Shown: one piece after another, positions 49,389 to 57,839 of the stretch
Position numbering within the stretch: the first letter of the stretch is position 1
How the letters are laid out: each line of letters opens with the position of its first letter
The notes under the pieces: model-generated
Seen by the model: only the letters and a program-made list of their open reading frames with translations
What the model was told of the DNA's origin: nothing
The model's database searches: none
NCBI RefSeq assembly: GCF_035762905.1
Contig: NZ_DASUCC010000035.1
Span: forward strand, 62,001-126,000
Length of the DNA stretch: 64,000 nt
Source: DASYTH01 sp035762905
Lineage (GTDB): Bacteria; Actinomycetota; Actinomycetes; Mycobacteriales; Pseudonocardiaceae
Direction: 5' to 3'
Made by a program: the position numbers and the translations under genes

Positions 49389-50057
49389 ATGCATGCCATT
49401 GCCCGCTTCGTCGGCCTGGACCTGCGGTCCATGCGGCCCAACGCGAAGTTCTTGATCATCCCTGCGGCGATCGTCGGCGTCTCGACGCTGGTGGCCAGCG
49501 CCGTGCTCCTCAGCCCGTACCTGCTGATCCCGGGGATATCCTGCTTGGCGGTTCTCAACACCCCGATGCACCTGTTCGGAAACGACGAACGCGGCCGCCT
49601 CGACACCCTCTACGCCGCGCTCGGCATCCGGCGCCAGCACGTCGTCCTCGGCCGTTATGCGACCTGCCTACTGCTGCTGATCGCACTCACCGTCGCAGGG
49701 ACCCTCGTGGCTCCGGTTGCCGCGCTCGCCTTCGGCGCCGAGTTCGAGTGGGCCGTCGTCGCCGTCGTCGCCGCCGCCAGCGTCACGCTCATCGGCATTC
49801 TGCTTGTCGCCCAACTACCCGCGTTCTTCGCGACCGGCCCGGGCCCGATTCGCATCGTCGCCGTCTTCCCTCCCGCCATCATCATCGCCGTCCTATTCCT
49901 CGCATGGGGGTTCCCCGCTGTCCGCACCGGGCTGCTGTCGTGGCTCGAGGACGCGAACCCCGCCCGGCTCACCGTCGCCGCGATCGCGGCCCTCAGCATC
50001 CTCGGACTCGCCTCCACCGCGCTCTCCGCGCGCCTCTACGCTCGGCGCGATCTCTAG
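49389..50057 (+). CDS. ABC-2 type permease of the GntR cassette
   Basis: A 222-residue protein with about six hydrophobic helices (FLIIPAAIVGVSTLVASAVLL, LLLLIALTVAGTLVAPVAALA, IIIAVLFLAWGFPAV, LTVAAIAALSILGLASTAL). ABC-2-like exporter subunit. ATG at 49389 is the first after the ATPase stop. The GntR-ATPase-permease set typically responds to cell-envelope stress or antimicrobial peptides. Confidence 0.85.
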   Translation: MHAIARFVGLDLRSMRPNAKFLIIPAAIVGVSTLVASAVLLSPYLLIPGISCLAVLNTPMHLFGNDERGRLDTLYAALGIRRQHVVLGRYATCLLLLIALTVAGTLVAPVAALAFGAEFEWAVVAVVAAASVTLIGILLVAQLPAFFATGPGPIRIVAVFPPAIIIAVLFLAWGFPAVRTGLLSWLEDANPARLTVAAIAALSILGLASTALSARLYARRDL

Positions 50058-50305
50058 CGCTCGACCGCTTTCACTTACACGGTCCCGATGCTCGGATTGA
50101 TGAAGCGCTGAACCCCCAAAGTCCGGCCCTACCCAGAACACAAACCACCGATGCGGTTCCCGCACTCCCAACTCCACGGGGCCCGGACGCCACGCGGCGC
50201 CCCCGATCGCGGGGGGACGCCCCGTTGTCCTGTGCGCGCACCGTCAAGCCGCCCACTGACCGGGCCGCCGATCGGGCCGGTTGGCACGCCGGTCCAGCAG
50301 CGCGG
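50058..50305. other. Gap between ABC permease and IS end
   Basis: No gene supported. The short open frames are Arg/Pro shadows. No hairpin or repeat of note was seen until the IS end at 50306. Confidence 0.4.
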
Positions 50306-50960
50306 CTAGGACCTGTGTAGAGATCGATCATCGACCAAGACGATCAAGAAGACCGGAGACCTCGTCGGTGAGCGTTGCGGTGACGGGGCGGGCCGATCTG
50401 TCCGACGTCCAGTGGGCGGTCCTGGAACCGCTGCTGCCGGTCGGGAAGAGGCCGGGCCGCCCGCCGAAGTGGCCGAAGCGGCAGTTGATCAACGGGATCC
50501 GCTGGCGGGTTCGGGTTGGCGCACCGTGGCGGGATGTGCCGTCTGCGTATGGATCCTGGCAGGCGGTCTATGGGTTGTTTCGTCGTTGGCAGCGGGCCGG
50601 GGTCTGGGCGGCGATCCTCGCTCGGTTACAGGCCCGGGCCGACGCTGCGGGGTGGATTACCTGGGATGTCAGCGTCGACTCGACCATCGCTCGGGCGCAT
50701 CAGCACGCTGCCGGGGCGCGGAAAAGGGGGGCGCGCAGAAAGAGCCACCGGCTGGAGTGGGCCAACCGGGAGCCAGCCGATCACGCGCTCGGGCGGTCGC
50801 GGGGTGGCTGGAGCACCAAGCTGCATCCGGCCACCGAGCAAGGCCAGACGGTCGAGCAGATCGTGCCACCCGGCGGCACCGAGCCCAGCCCGGTGATCAC
50901 GATCGCGCTGGCCACCAGACCGCCACTCCGGGATTGACTGCTGTCGTTGCGTTCCAGCGA
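50306..50960 (+). mobile_element. IS5-family fragment, 5' half of element
   Basis: Left end CTAGGACCTGTGTAGA at 50306 matches the end at 47788 with one change. It carries the 5' part of a transposase gene and then breaks off near 50845. The last 40 bases (50921-50960) repeat 27922-27961. With the fragment at 47788 it makes up most of one element, but in opposite orientation and on the far side of the GntR/ABC cassette. Confidence 0.75.
50368..50937 (+). pseudogene. Truncated IS5-family transposase
   Basis: From GTG 50368: DLSDVQWAVLEPLLPVGKRP, GRPPKWPKRQLINGIRWRVR, GAPWRDVPSAYGSWQAVYGL and WDVSVDSTIARAHQHAAGAR, up to GGWSTKLHPATEQGQ. After that the sequence no longer follows the family, and it stops with PPLRD. 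The first catalytic Asp (in SVDST) is present; the C-terminal DDE residues are missing. About 190 residues against roughly 270 expected for an intact two-part IS5 enzyme. Non-functional. Confidence 0.8.
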
Positions 50961-50976
50961 AACAGTCCGGGAATGT

Positions 50977-52188
50977 CTAACCGGACAAGCGGCGGATCAC
51001 GTCCAGCCCGGCCCACAGCTCGGCGAAGCTGGTGGACAGCGCGGCCGGGCCGAGCCGGATCCCGTGCGGCGCACGGAAGTCGAGGATCACCCCGGCGTTC
51101 ACGAACCGCTCGGTCAGCACCGCGGCCCGCGGATGGTCGAGGGTGACGTGGCCGCCGCGCTCATCGTCCGCGCGCGGTGAGGCCAGGGTGTAGCCGAGCG
51201 GGGCCAGCCACTCGTCGGCCAGCTCGATCAGCATTCGGGTGAGCGCGGTGGACTTGGCCCGCACCCGGTCGATCCCGGCCTCGGCGAGCAACTCCACGCC
51301 CGCGGCGACACAGAGCAGACCCGCGATCGGCGGGGTGCCGGAGAGCACCCGGCGCATCCCGGGCGCCGGACGGAAGTCGTCGTCCATCGCGAAGATGTTC
51401 TCGGTGCCGATCCAGCCACGCAGCGGCGCCGCGAAGTCCGGCTGGTGCGCGGCGCGCACGTAGAGGAACGCGGGCGCGCCCGGGCCGGCGTTGAGGAACT
51501 TGTAGGTGCAGCCGACCGCGAAGTCCGCGCCGCCCGCGTCCAGCCGCACCGGGACCGCGCCGGCGCTGTGGCACAGGTCCCAGACCACCAGGGCGCCGGC
51601 TTCGTGCACCAATTCGGTGATCGCGGCCAGATCGGCCAGGTAGGCCGAGCGGTAGGCGACGTGCGAGAGGGTGACCACCGCGGTCGACTCGCCGACGACC
51701 TCGGCCAGCTGCGCCGCGGTGACCCCGGCCCGCAGGTCCGGCCGGACCCAGCGCACGGTCAGGCCGAGATCCTCGGCGACCGCCTCGGTGACGTACCGGT
51801 CGGTGGGGAAGTTCAGCGCGTCGGTGACCAGCTCGGTGCGGCCGGGCCGCAGCGCCGCCGCGGCCCGGATCGCCTTGTGCAGGCAGATCGTCGTGGAGTC
51901 GGCCACGATCACCTGGCCGGGCGCGGCGCCGAGGCACACCTCGCCGAGCCGGTCACCGATCCGCTCCGGCAGCTCAAGCCAGCCCTCGCCCCAGGCCCGG
52001 ATCATCCGTGAACCCCATTGCCGGACAAGGAGATCGTTCAAACTGTCTACAGTGGACTTCGGTGGCCGGCCCAGCGAGTTGCCGTCCAGGTACGCCACCA
52101 CGGCGGGATCCCCGATCGGCACGAACCGGTCCCGAAAACCGGCCAGCTTGTCCTGTTCGTCCAGCGACCGCGCGTCGGCGAGCATCAC
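50977..52188 (-). CDS. kynU: Kynureninase
   Basis: A 403-residue PLP enzyme that splits kynurenine or 3-hydroxykynurenine to anthranilate and alanine. Blocks: VVAYLDGNSLGRPPKST near 30, STTICLHKAIRAAAAL, LNFPTDRY, TLSHVAYRSAYLADL, PLP aspartate D204 in VVWDLCHSAGA and Schiff-base Lys230 in CTYKFLNAGPGAPAF, then GWIGTENIFAMDDDF. Start at 52188 or the next codon. No kynA or kynB is adjacent, so the pathway is dispersed. The IS fragment ends 16 bases past its stop. A one-mismatch GTCCANNNTGGAC site lies at 52045 (STVDSL, codons ACT GTA). Confidence 0.95.
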   Translation of the reverse strand: MMLADARSLDEQDKLAGFRDRFVPIGDPAVVAYLDGNSLGRPPKSTVDSLNDLLVRQWGSRMIRAWGEGWLELPERIGDRLGEVCLGAAPGQVIVADSTTICLHKAIRAAAALRPGRTELVTDALNFPTDRYVTEAVAEDLGLTVRWVRPDLRAGVTAAQLAEVVGESTAVVTLSHVAYRSAYLADLAAITELVHEAGALVVWDLCHSAGAVPVRLDAGGADFAVGCTYKFLNAGPGAPAFLYVRAAHQPDFAAPLRGWIGTENIFAMDDDFRPAPGMRRVLSGTPPIAGLLCVAAGVELLAEAGIDRVRAKSTALTRMLIELADEWLAPLGYTLASPRADDERGGHVTLDHPRAAVLTERFVNAGVILDFRAPHGIRLGPAALSTSFAELWAGLDVIRRLSG

Positions 52189-52200
52189 CCACCCATCGTG

Positions 52201-52992
52201 TCAGACCGGAATCGCCAGGGTGGCGGTCAATCCGCTCCCGACGTCTCCGGTGACCTGTGCCAACTGCCGCGCATGACCGTCCCGGAACACGGTGTCGCTG
52301 CTCAGGTCGGTGCGGGCGAAGTTGCGCGCGCTGATGTCGTAGCCGGGGCCGCCGTAGACGGCGCGGCACACCTCCTCGGGCAGCGCGAGCTGCGAGGTGA
52401 TGATCTTGGTGCCGCCCGCCGTGGCGTCGCCGAGGCTCCGGTACACCTCGAAGTGGATGTGCGGCCACCGCCCGGAGTACGCGGCCGGGAAGATGCTGGT
52501 GAAGGCGAGCCGCCCGGAGTCGTCCGCGGCCTGCACGCCGCGCAGATAGTTCTCCCCGGTGGCGCCCGGGGAGTACATCGAGTAGCGGCCCTCCCGGTCG
52601 CACTGCCACACGTACACCGCGGCCCCGGCCAGCGCGTCCCCGGTGTCCGCCTCGAGCACGGTCAGGTCCAGCCGCAGCGGCACCCCGTCCGCCACCCCGG
52701 ACGCCGAACCGATGCTGGACCGGATGTCCGCGCGCACGACCCCGCTTTCGGTGAGCACGTTGGGCCCGTTGCTCCCGTCACCCGGGAACGGCCCGCCGGT
52801 CTCCGCCGGAATCTCCTCGACCGGCCCACCGCCGGCCGTCGGCGCTGGCGCGGCGGTCGCCGGGTCCGCCGGCTCCCCGGACGTGCACCCGGCGAGCACG
52901 GCCAACCCCGCACCGCCGAACAACGTCAATGCCCGCCGCCGGCTGCGCAGCGTCGCCAGGTCATAGGCCAGTCCCCGGTCATGTCGGTGCAC
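52201..52992 (-). CDS. Secreted intradiol ring-cleavage dioxygenase-like lipoprotein
   Basis: About 263 residues from GTG at 52992, chosen because VHRHDRGLAYDL is the usual start of this family. Twin-arginine type signal (RSRRRALTLFGG) and lipobox LAVLAGC. The catalytic domain has GAAVYVWQCDREGRYSMYSP (Tyr), ENYLRGVQAADDSGRLAF, and AAYSGRWPHIHFEVY (Tyr and two His), the non-heme Fe(III) ligands of intradiol dioxygenases. An extracellular catechol-cleaving enzyme, perhaps active on lignin-derived phenols. Lies 12 bases before kynU on the same strand. Confidence 0.88.
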   Translation of the reverse strand: MHRHDRGLAYDLATLRSRRRALTLFGGAGLAVLAGCTSGEPADPATAAPAPTAGGGPVEEIPAETGGPFPGDGSNGPNVLTESGVVRADIRSSIGSASGVADGVPLRLDLTVLEADTGDALAGAAVYVWQCDREGRYSMYSPGATGENYLRGVQAADDSGRLAFTSIFPAAYSGRWPHIHFEVYRSLGDATAGGTKIITSQLALPEEVCRAVYGGPGYDISARNFARTDLSSDTVFRDGHARQLAQVTGDVGSGLTATLAIPV

Positions 52993-53099
52993 GCCACCGA
53001 CATTCCTCGCTTCCCGCGTTCCGCGCAATGTCACATCGCGCCCGGAACTCTTGATCGGTGGTAACCCGTTGACGGTACGGGCGGGCTTACGAGAAGGCG

Positions 53100-53657
53100 G
53101 TGACGGTGAGCAGAATCGAGCCGGGGGTCGAGATCACGGCGCGCAAGCTGGCGACCGTGCCCGGGGCACTGGTGCCGGTGCCGGACCCCGAACGGTTGGT
53201 GCACCTGCAGTTCCGCCGGTTCGCCGGCTGCCCGGTGTGCAACCTGCATCTGCGGTCGTTCGTCCGCCGGCACGCCGAGATCACCGCGGCCGGCGTGCGC
53301 GAGGTCGTGCTGTTCCACTCCCCCGCCGCGGAACTCCGGCCGCACATCGCGGACCTGCCGTTCGACGTGGTCGCCGACCCGGACAAGCGGCAGTACACCG
53401 AGTTCGGCGTCGAATCCGGGCCGCGCGCGCTGCTCGACCCGCGGGCCTGGGGCGCGGTGGTGTGGGGCACGCTGCGCGACCTCGGCCCGATCCTGCGCCG
53501 CCGCCGGCCGCCCCCGTCGCGCCGGCAGCCCAACGGACGGCTCGGGCTGCCCGCCGACTTCCTCATCGCGCCCGACGGGCGGGTGCTGGCCAGCAAGTAC
53601 GGGCAGCACGCCGACGACCAGTGGTCGGTGGACGAGCTGCTGGCCCTGGTCCGCTAG
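53100..53657 (+). CDS. Peroxiredoxin-like thioredoxin-fold protein
   Basis: A 185-residue AhpC/TSA-like protein with RRFAGCPVCNLHLRSF (C-P-V-C), REVVLFHSPAAELRPH, FDVVADPDKRQYTEFGV and a late LPADFLIAPDGRVLASKYGQH. It lacks the PxxxTxxC peroxidatic loop of true peroxiredoxins and belongs to the peroxiredoxin-like group of unknown reductant. GTG at 53100 follows GAAGG. Its stop overlaps the methyltransferase stop by 4 bases. Confidence 0.85.
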   Translation: MTVSRIEPGVEITARKLATVPGALVPVPDPERLVHLQFRRFAGCPVCNLHLRSFVRRHAEITAAGVREVVLFHSPAAELRPHIADLPFDVVADPDKRQYTEFGVESGPRALLDPRAWGAVVWGTLRDLGPILRRRRPPPSRRQPNGRLGLPADFLIAPDGRVLASKYGQHADDQWSVDELLALVR

Positions 53658-54169
53658 GCACGGCGGCGGACCACCAGCACCGCCGAGTCGACCTGCGGGG
53701 GCGGGTCGAACGCGCCGCGCGGCAGCGGGCGGCCGGTGCGGATGGACCAGTGCCGGTCGGGGCGGGTCGCGTAGCGGCGCACGACGGCCCGTTGCAGGAC
53801 CAGGTCGGCGGCGTGCAGCCGGGAGCCGGGGCGCAGCAGCAGCCGCAGCAATGGGCTGGTGATCCCGAACGGCGGGCTGGCGACCACCCGGAACGGCCGG
53901 GCGGGCCAGCGGATCTCCAGGATGTCGGCCTGCACCACGGTCACCGGTGCGCCGGCGAACCGATCACGCAGCGACCGCGCCCGGATCGGGTGCAGTTCGA
54001 CGGCGAGCACGCGGGCACCGGCCGCGATCAGGTGTCGGGTGAGGGCACCGGTGCCGGCCCCGGCGTCGACGACGAGTTCGCCCGGGCGGACGCCGGAATC
54101 GGCGACGACCCGGGCCGCCCACTCGTCAACGAGCGGATGCCACCCCCACGTCCGCCGGGCGGCGGACAC
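53654..54169 (-). CDS. Short Erm/KsgA-type adenine methyltransferase-like protein
   Basis: A 171-residue SAM-dependent methyltransferase of the rRNA adenine dimethylase group: motif I VVDAGAGTGALTRHL, ARVLAVELHP, VQADILEI and motif IV VVASPPFGITSPLLRLLL. Motif IV reads SPPF where most Erm/KsgA enzymes have N-L/P-P-Y/F. The C-terminal helical domain of Erm (about 80 residues) is missing, and the start GTG at 54169 leaves almost no N-terminal RNA-binding stretch. It may methylate another adenine or confer weak MLS resistance; this cannot be told from sequence. Confidence 0.8.
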   Translation of the reverse strand: MSAARRTWGWHPLVDEWAARVVADSGVRPGELVVDAGAGTGALTRHLIAAGARVLAVELHPIRARSLRDRFAGAPVTVVQADILEIRWPARPFRVVASPPFGITSPLLRLLLRPGSRLHAADLVLQRAVVRRYATRPDRHWSIRTGRPLPRGAFDPPPQVDSAVLVVRRRA

Positions 54170-54242
54170 GGCGCGGCATCACGAAGCAGAAGTGCACGAC
54201 CTGCACGGTAGGCAACGCCGGCACGATCGCCAACCGAATTTC

Positions 54243-55439
54243 TCAGTCCGGTGCCGAGCACAGCGAGCGCCGATGCAGGCCGATCTCCCGGTCGAAGGCG
54301 ACCAGGGCACTGCGCACCAGGTTCGCCGCGCCGTCCAGGTGCCGGCACGCACCGTGGCCGGCGACCAGGGACGCCAGCTGCGGCAGGGTTTCGCCCCGCC
54401 CGTGCACCAGATCCTCGAGCCGCGCGGCGATCGCCGGCAGCCCGGTCCGGCACGGCCCGCACTGCCGGGTGCGTTGCGCCACAAGGTATCGAACGATCCC
54501 AGCCGTCTCGGCGAGCCCGCACTGGGCCGCCGACGACAGCACGACCACACCCGTTCCGGGCCCGGCGCCGAGCGACCCGAGCCCGGCCCGGGAAAGCGGC
54601 GCGTCACCCAGCGTCGCGGCCGGCAGCCAGGTTCCGTGGTAGCCGCCGAGCAGCACGGCCCGCGGCCGGCCCCGGGTTCCGCCGGCGAGCCGGATCAGGT
54701 CCGACGCGGGGATGCCGATCGGCACCTCGTAGACCCCGGGCTGGGCGACCGCCCCGCTGACCGTGGTCAGGAACGTGCCCGGCTCGGCCGCGGTGCCCAG
54801 CCGGCGGAACCAGCCGGGGCCGTGCCGGGCGATCTGCGCGAGATGGGCCAGCGTCTCCACGTTCTGCACCAGCAGCGCGCGGCCGTCGAGCACCGGGCGC
54901 ACGTGGCGCCGGCGACGCGGGAACGCCCGGGCGCACGGTCCCTCGATCCGGGCCCGCACCGCCGACTCCTCCCCCGCCACGAAGGACTCCTCGGCCTCCA
55001 CCACCCGGACCGGAAACTGGTCCCAGCGTTTGGCGGCCCGCTCGGCCAGCGCCTCCCGGGCCTTGCCGGCGGCCGGTCCCGGCTTGACGTAGAGATAGAC
55101 CGCGGTCGCCCCGACGGTCTCCACCGCCAGTTGTAGGCCGTCGAGCACCAGATGCGGGCACCGGGTCAGCAGGGTCACGTCCTTGGCCGACGCCGGCTCG
55201 CTGTCCGCCGCGTTGGCCACCACGACCGGCCGTTCGGTGGTCGCGACCGTGGCCAGTTTGCGCCAGGTCGGGGCACCCGCACCGCCGCGGCCGGTCAACC
55301 CGGCGGCCTGCACGTCCGCGATCAACCGGCCGACCCCGCCGCGCCAGGGCAGCGCGCCGACCAGCCCGGCATGTTCGTCCAAAGTGGACGAGGCGGCGCT
55401 GAGCAGCCGCGACGTCCTCGTGGTGACCGCATACGCCAT
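54243..55439 (-). CDS. NuoF-like NADH-binding Fe-S flavoprotein, stand-alone
   Basis: A 398-residue protein from ATG 55439. Flavin/NADH loop GLTGRGGAGAPTWRK, NAADSEPASAKD, EESFVAGEESA and VQNVETLAHLAQI match the 51-kDa complex I subunit; an SLBB-like strand block follows and the Fe-S region is QCGPCRTGLPAI with a later Cys in HGACRHLDGA. No other nuo genes are near. Such orphans feed electrons from NADH to a ferredoxin or ferric-reductase-like partner. Divergent from the two-component system, which may control it. A perfect GTCCANNNTGGAC site lies in its 5' codons at 55377. Confidence 0.85.
   Translation of the reverse strand: MAYAVTTRTSRLLSAASSTLDEHAGLVGALPWRGGVGRLIADVQAAGLTGRGGAGAPTWRKLATVATTERPVVVANAADSEPASAKDVTLLTRCPHLVLDGLQLAVETVGATAVYLYVKPGPAAGKAREALAERAAKRWDQFPVRVVEAEESFVAGEESAVRARIEGPCARAFPRRRRHVRPVLDGRALLVQNVETLAHLAQIARHGPGWFRRLGTAAEPGTFLTTVSGAVAQPGVYEVPIGIPASDLIRLAGGTRGRPRAVLLGGYHGTWLPAATLGDAPLSRAGLGSLGAGPGTGVVVLSSAAQCGLAETAGIVRYLVAQRTRQCGPCRTGLPAIAARLEDLVHGRGETLPQLASLVAGHGACRHLDGAANLVRSALVAFDREIGLHRRSLCSAPD
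55377..55389. repeat. Perfect GTCCANNNTGGAC palindrome in NuoF-like gene
   Basis: GTCCAAAGTGGAC, same core as 45146. Read on the coding strand it is TCC-ACT-TTG-GAC (STLD) with disfavoured codons. Confidence 0.6.
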
Positions 55440-55570
55440 ACCGACAGGGTCGCGGCCGAGCCTGTGAACGAGCTGTGCGTACCCCTCGGCGAACCTGTGA
55501 GCCCGGGGCACACAGGTGATACACAGGAAACGCACAGAATGGCACCCGACGATTGAGGATCGTGACCATC

Positions 55571-56299
55571 GTGAGTGCGCCCGCCCGCACGGAGCTACGC
55601 CGGCCGGACGGTTCGCCCGTGCGGATCCTGGTGGTGGACGACGAGTCGACGCTGGCCGAGCTGATCACCATGGCCCTGCGCTACGAGGGGTGGGAGGTGC
55701 GCAGCGCCGCGGACGGCCGGGGCGCGGTGCGGGAGGCCCGCGAGTTCCGGCCGGACGCGGTGGTGCTCGACGTGATGCTGCCGGACTTCGACGGGTTGGA
55801 GGTGCTGCGCCGGATGCGGGCCGACGCGCCCCGGCTGCCGGTGCTCTTCCTGACCGCCCGGGACGCCGTCGAGGACCGGATCGCCGGGCTCACCGCGGGC
55901 GGTGACGACTACGTGACCAAGCCGTTCAGCCTGGAGGAGGTCGTGCTGCGACTGCGCGCGCTGCTGCGCCGCACCGGCGTCACCGAGGCGGAGGCGGGCG
56001 CGAAGCTGGTGGTCGGCGACCTGACCCTGGACGAGGACAGCCGTGAGGTGCACCGCGCCGGCGAGCCGATCACGCTGACCGCAACCGAGTTCGAACTGCT
56101 CCGCTTCCTGATGCGCAACCCTCGGCGGGTGCTGTCCAAGACGCAGATCCTCGACCGGGTGTGGAGCTACGACTTCGGCGGGCAGGCCAACGTCGTCGAG
56201 CTGTACATCTCTTATCTGCGCAAGAAGATCGACGCCGGCCGGGCACCGATGATCCACACCAGGCGGGGCGCGGGTTATGTCCTCAAGCCCCCGGGGTGA
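55571..56299 (+). CDS. OmpR-family response regulator
   Basis: A 242-residue regulator from GTG 55571 (GTG 55562 and TTG 55553 are also open; GAGGAT at 55556 suits the 55571 start best). Receiver domain with ILVVDDE, phosphorylated Asp in VVLDVMLPDFDG and Lys in DDYVTKPFS; winged helix with ITLTATEFELLRFLMRNPRR, SKTQILDRVWSYDFGGQ and YISYLRKKID. Its last 23 bases overlap the kinase gene, so the pair is made together. Confidence 0.92.
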   Translation: MSAPARTELRRPDGSPVRILVVDDESTLAELITMALRYEGWEVRSAADGRGAVREAREFRPDAVVLDVMLPDFDGLEVLRRMRADAPRLPVLFLTARDAVEDRIAGLTAGGDDYVTKPFSLEEVVLRLRALLRRTGVTEAEAGAKLVVGDLTLDEDSREVHRAGEPITLTATEFELLRFLMRNPRRVLSKTQILDRVWSYDFGGQANVVELYISYLRKKIDAGRAPMIHTRRGAGYVLKPPG

Positions 56300-57755
56300 G
56301 CGCCGGTGGTCACTGCGCGCGAAGCTGACCGCCCAGCTCGTCGCCGTGGTGGCCGCGGTCACCCTCGTGATCAGCTTGGGCGCCGAGTTCGCCCTGCGGT
56401 CGTACCTGATCCGGCAGCTCGACAAGGAGCTCGCCACGGCGGGCAACCGGTCCCCCAACGGGCTGACGGTCGGACCGCCCGGCCGGCAACCGGGTGGGCC
56501 CGGGGGTGCCCGGCCGCCCGGCTCGCCGCCGAACCCGCTCGACTCCCCCGGCCACGGCCCCGGCACGCTGGCCGCCCTGTTCATCGATGGCACGGCCCGG
56601 TTCGCCCAGCGTTCCACCGATGACGGGGGGCGGGCGGAGATCAGCACCGAGGGCCGGGCGCAGCTCGCCGTGATCCCGATCGACGGCCGGACCCACGACG
56701 TCGACGTCGCCGGCTTCGGGCACTACCGGGTCCGGGCGTTCCGGACGCCGCCGGGCGACAAGCTGATGCTGGGGCTGCCGATGGCCCCGGTGAACGACAC
56801 GCTGTGGAACGTCGGCCTGATCCTCGGCGGTGTCTCGCTGGCCGCGCTGCTCGCGGCGGCCGGCGCCGGCACGCTCATCGTCCGGCGCACGCTGCGGCCG
56901 CTGCGCCGGGTCGCCGCCACCGCCGGGCGGGTGGCCGAGCTGCCGCTGGACCGCGGCGAGGTCGCGCTGTCGGTGCGGGTGCCGGCCGGCGACACCGACG
57001 CGCACACCGAGGTGGGACAGGTCGGCGCCGCGCTCAACCGGATGCTCGGTCACATCGGCAACGCGCTGGAGGCCAGGCAGGCCAGCGAGACCCGGGTGCG
57101 TCGGTTCGTCGCCGACGCCTCGCACGAGCTGCGCACCCCGCTGGCCGCGATCCGCGGCTACGCCGAGCTGACCCGGCGCATCCTGGCGGCGGTGCCCCCG
57201 GACGTGGCGCACGCGATGCGCCGGGTGGAGTCCGAGTCCGACCGGATGACCACCCTGGTCGAGGACCTGTTGCTGCTGGCCCGGTTGGACGCCGGCCGGC
57301 CGCTGGCGGCGGTCGAGACCGACCTGTCCCGGCTGGTGGTGGACGCGGTCAGCGACGCGCGGGTGGCCGGTCCGGAGCACCACTGGCGCCTGGAGATCCC
57401 GCCCGAACCGGTCATCGTCACCGGCGATCCGCAGCGCCTGCACCAGGTTCTGGTCAACCTGCTCGGCAACGCCCGAACCCACACACCGCCCGGTACCACT
57501 GTCACCGCCGCCCTATCCTCCACAAAGGACAGTACAATCCTTACGGTCACCGACGACGGACCGGGAATTCCGGCCGCGCTGCTGCCCGACGTGTTCGAAC
57601 GCTTCGCCCGAGGCGACGACTCACGCTCCCGGGCCGCCGGCAGCACCGGCCTCGGCCTGTCCATCGTCGCCGGCGTGGTGGCCGCACATCACGGCACCGT
57701 CGACGTGGCCAGCGTGCCGGGACGCACGGTGTTCACCGTGACGCTGCCGTTCTGA
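56277..57755 (+). CDS. HAMP-type sensor histidine kinase
   Basis: A 492-residue kinase: first transmembrane helix near 20-45, an extracytoplasmic Pro/Gly-rich loop (GPPGRQPGGPGGARPPG) and sensor part, second helix near 180-205, HAMP, H-box FVADASHELRTPLAAIRGYAE (His), N-box VNLLGNARTH, G1 VTDDGPGIP, F-box and G2 STGLGLSIV. It phosphorylates the response regulator just upstream. A cluster of disfavoured codons (CTA, ACA, AGT, ACA, CTT, ACG) lies at 57512-57546. Confidence 0.93.
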   Translation: MSSSPRGERRWSLRAKLTAQLVAVVAAVTLVISLGAEFALRSYLIRQLDKELATAGNRSPNGLTVGPPGRQPGGPGGARPPGSPPNPLDSPGHGPGTLAALFIDGTARFAQRSTDDGGRAEISTEGRAQLAVIPIDGRTHDVDVAGFGHYRVRAFRTPPGDKLMLGLPMAPVNDTLWNVGLILGGVSLAALLAAAGAGTLIVRRTLRPLRRVAATAGRVAELPLDRGEVALSVRVPAGDTDAHTEVGQVGAALNRMLGHIGNALEARQASETRVRRFVADASHELRTPLAAIRGYAELTRRILAAVPPDVAHAMRRVESESDRMTTLVEDLLLLARLDAGRPLAAVETDLSRLVVDAVSDARVAGPEHHWRLEIPPEPVIVTGDPQRLHQVLVNLLGNARTHTPPGTTVTAALSSTKDSTILTVTDDGPGIPAALLPDVFERFARGDDSRSRAAGSTGLGLSIVAGVVAAHHGTVDVASVPGRTVFTVTLPF

Positions 57756-57839
57756 GAGCCACCAACCGATCCCTTTGCTCCCAAGGAATCCGCGCCTCCC
57801 CGATGTCCTTGGTTGGAAGGACATCGCGGCAAGCCGCGA

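Noticed and set aside
47788..50960. Active composite transposon carrying the GntR/ABC cassette
   Set aside because: Both transposase parts are truncated and the terminal repeats are in the wrong relative orientation for two intact copies.
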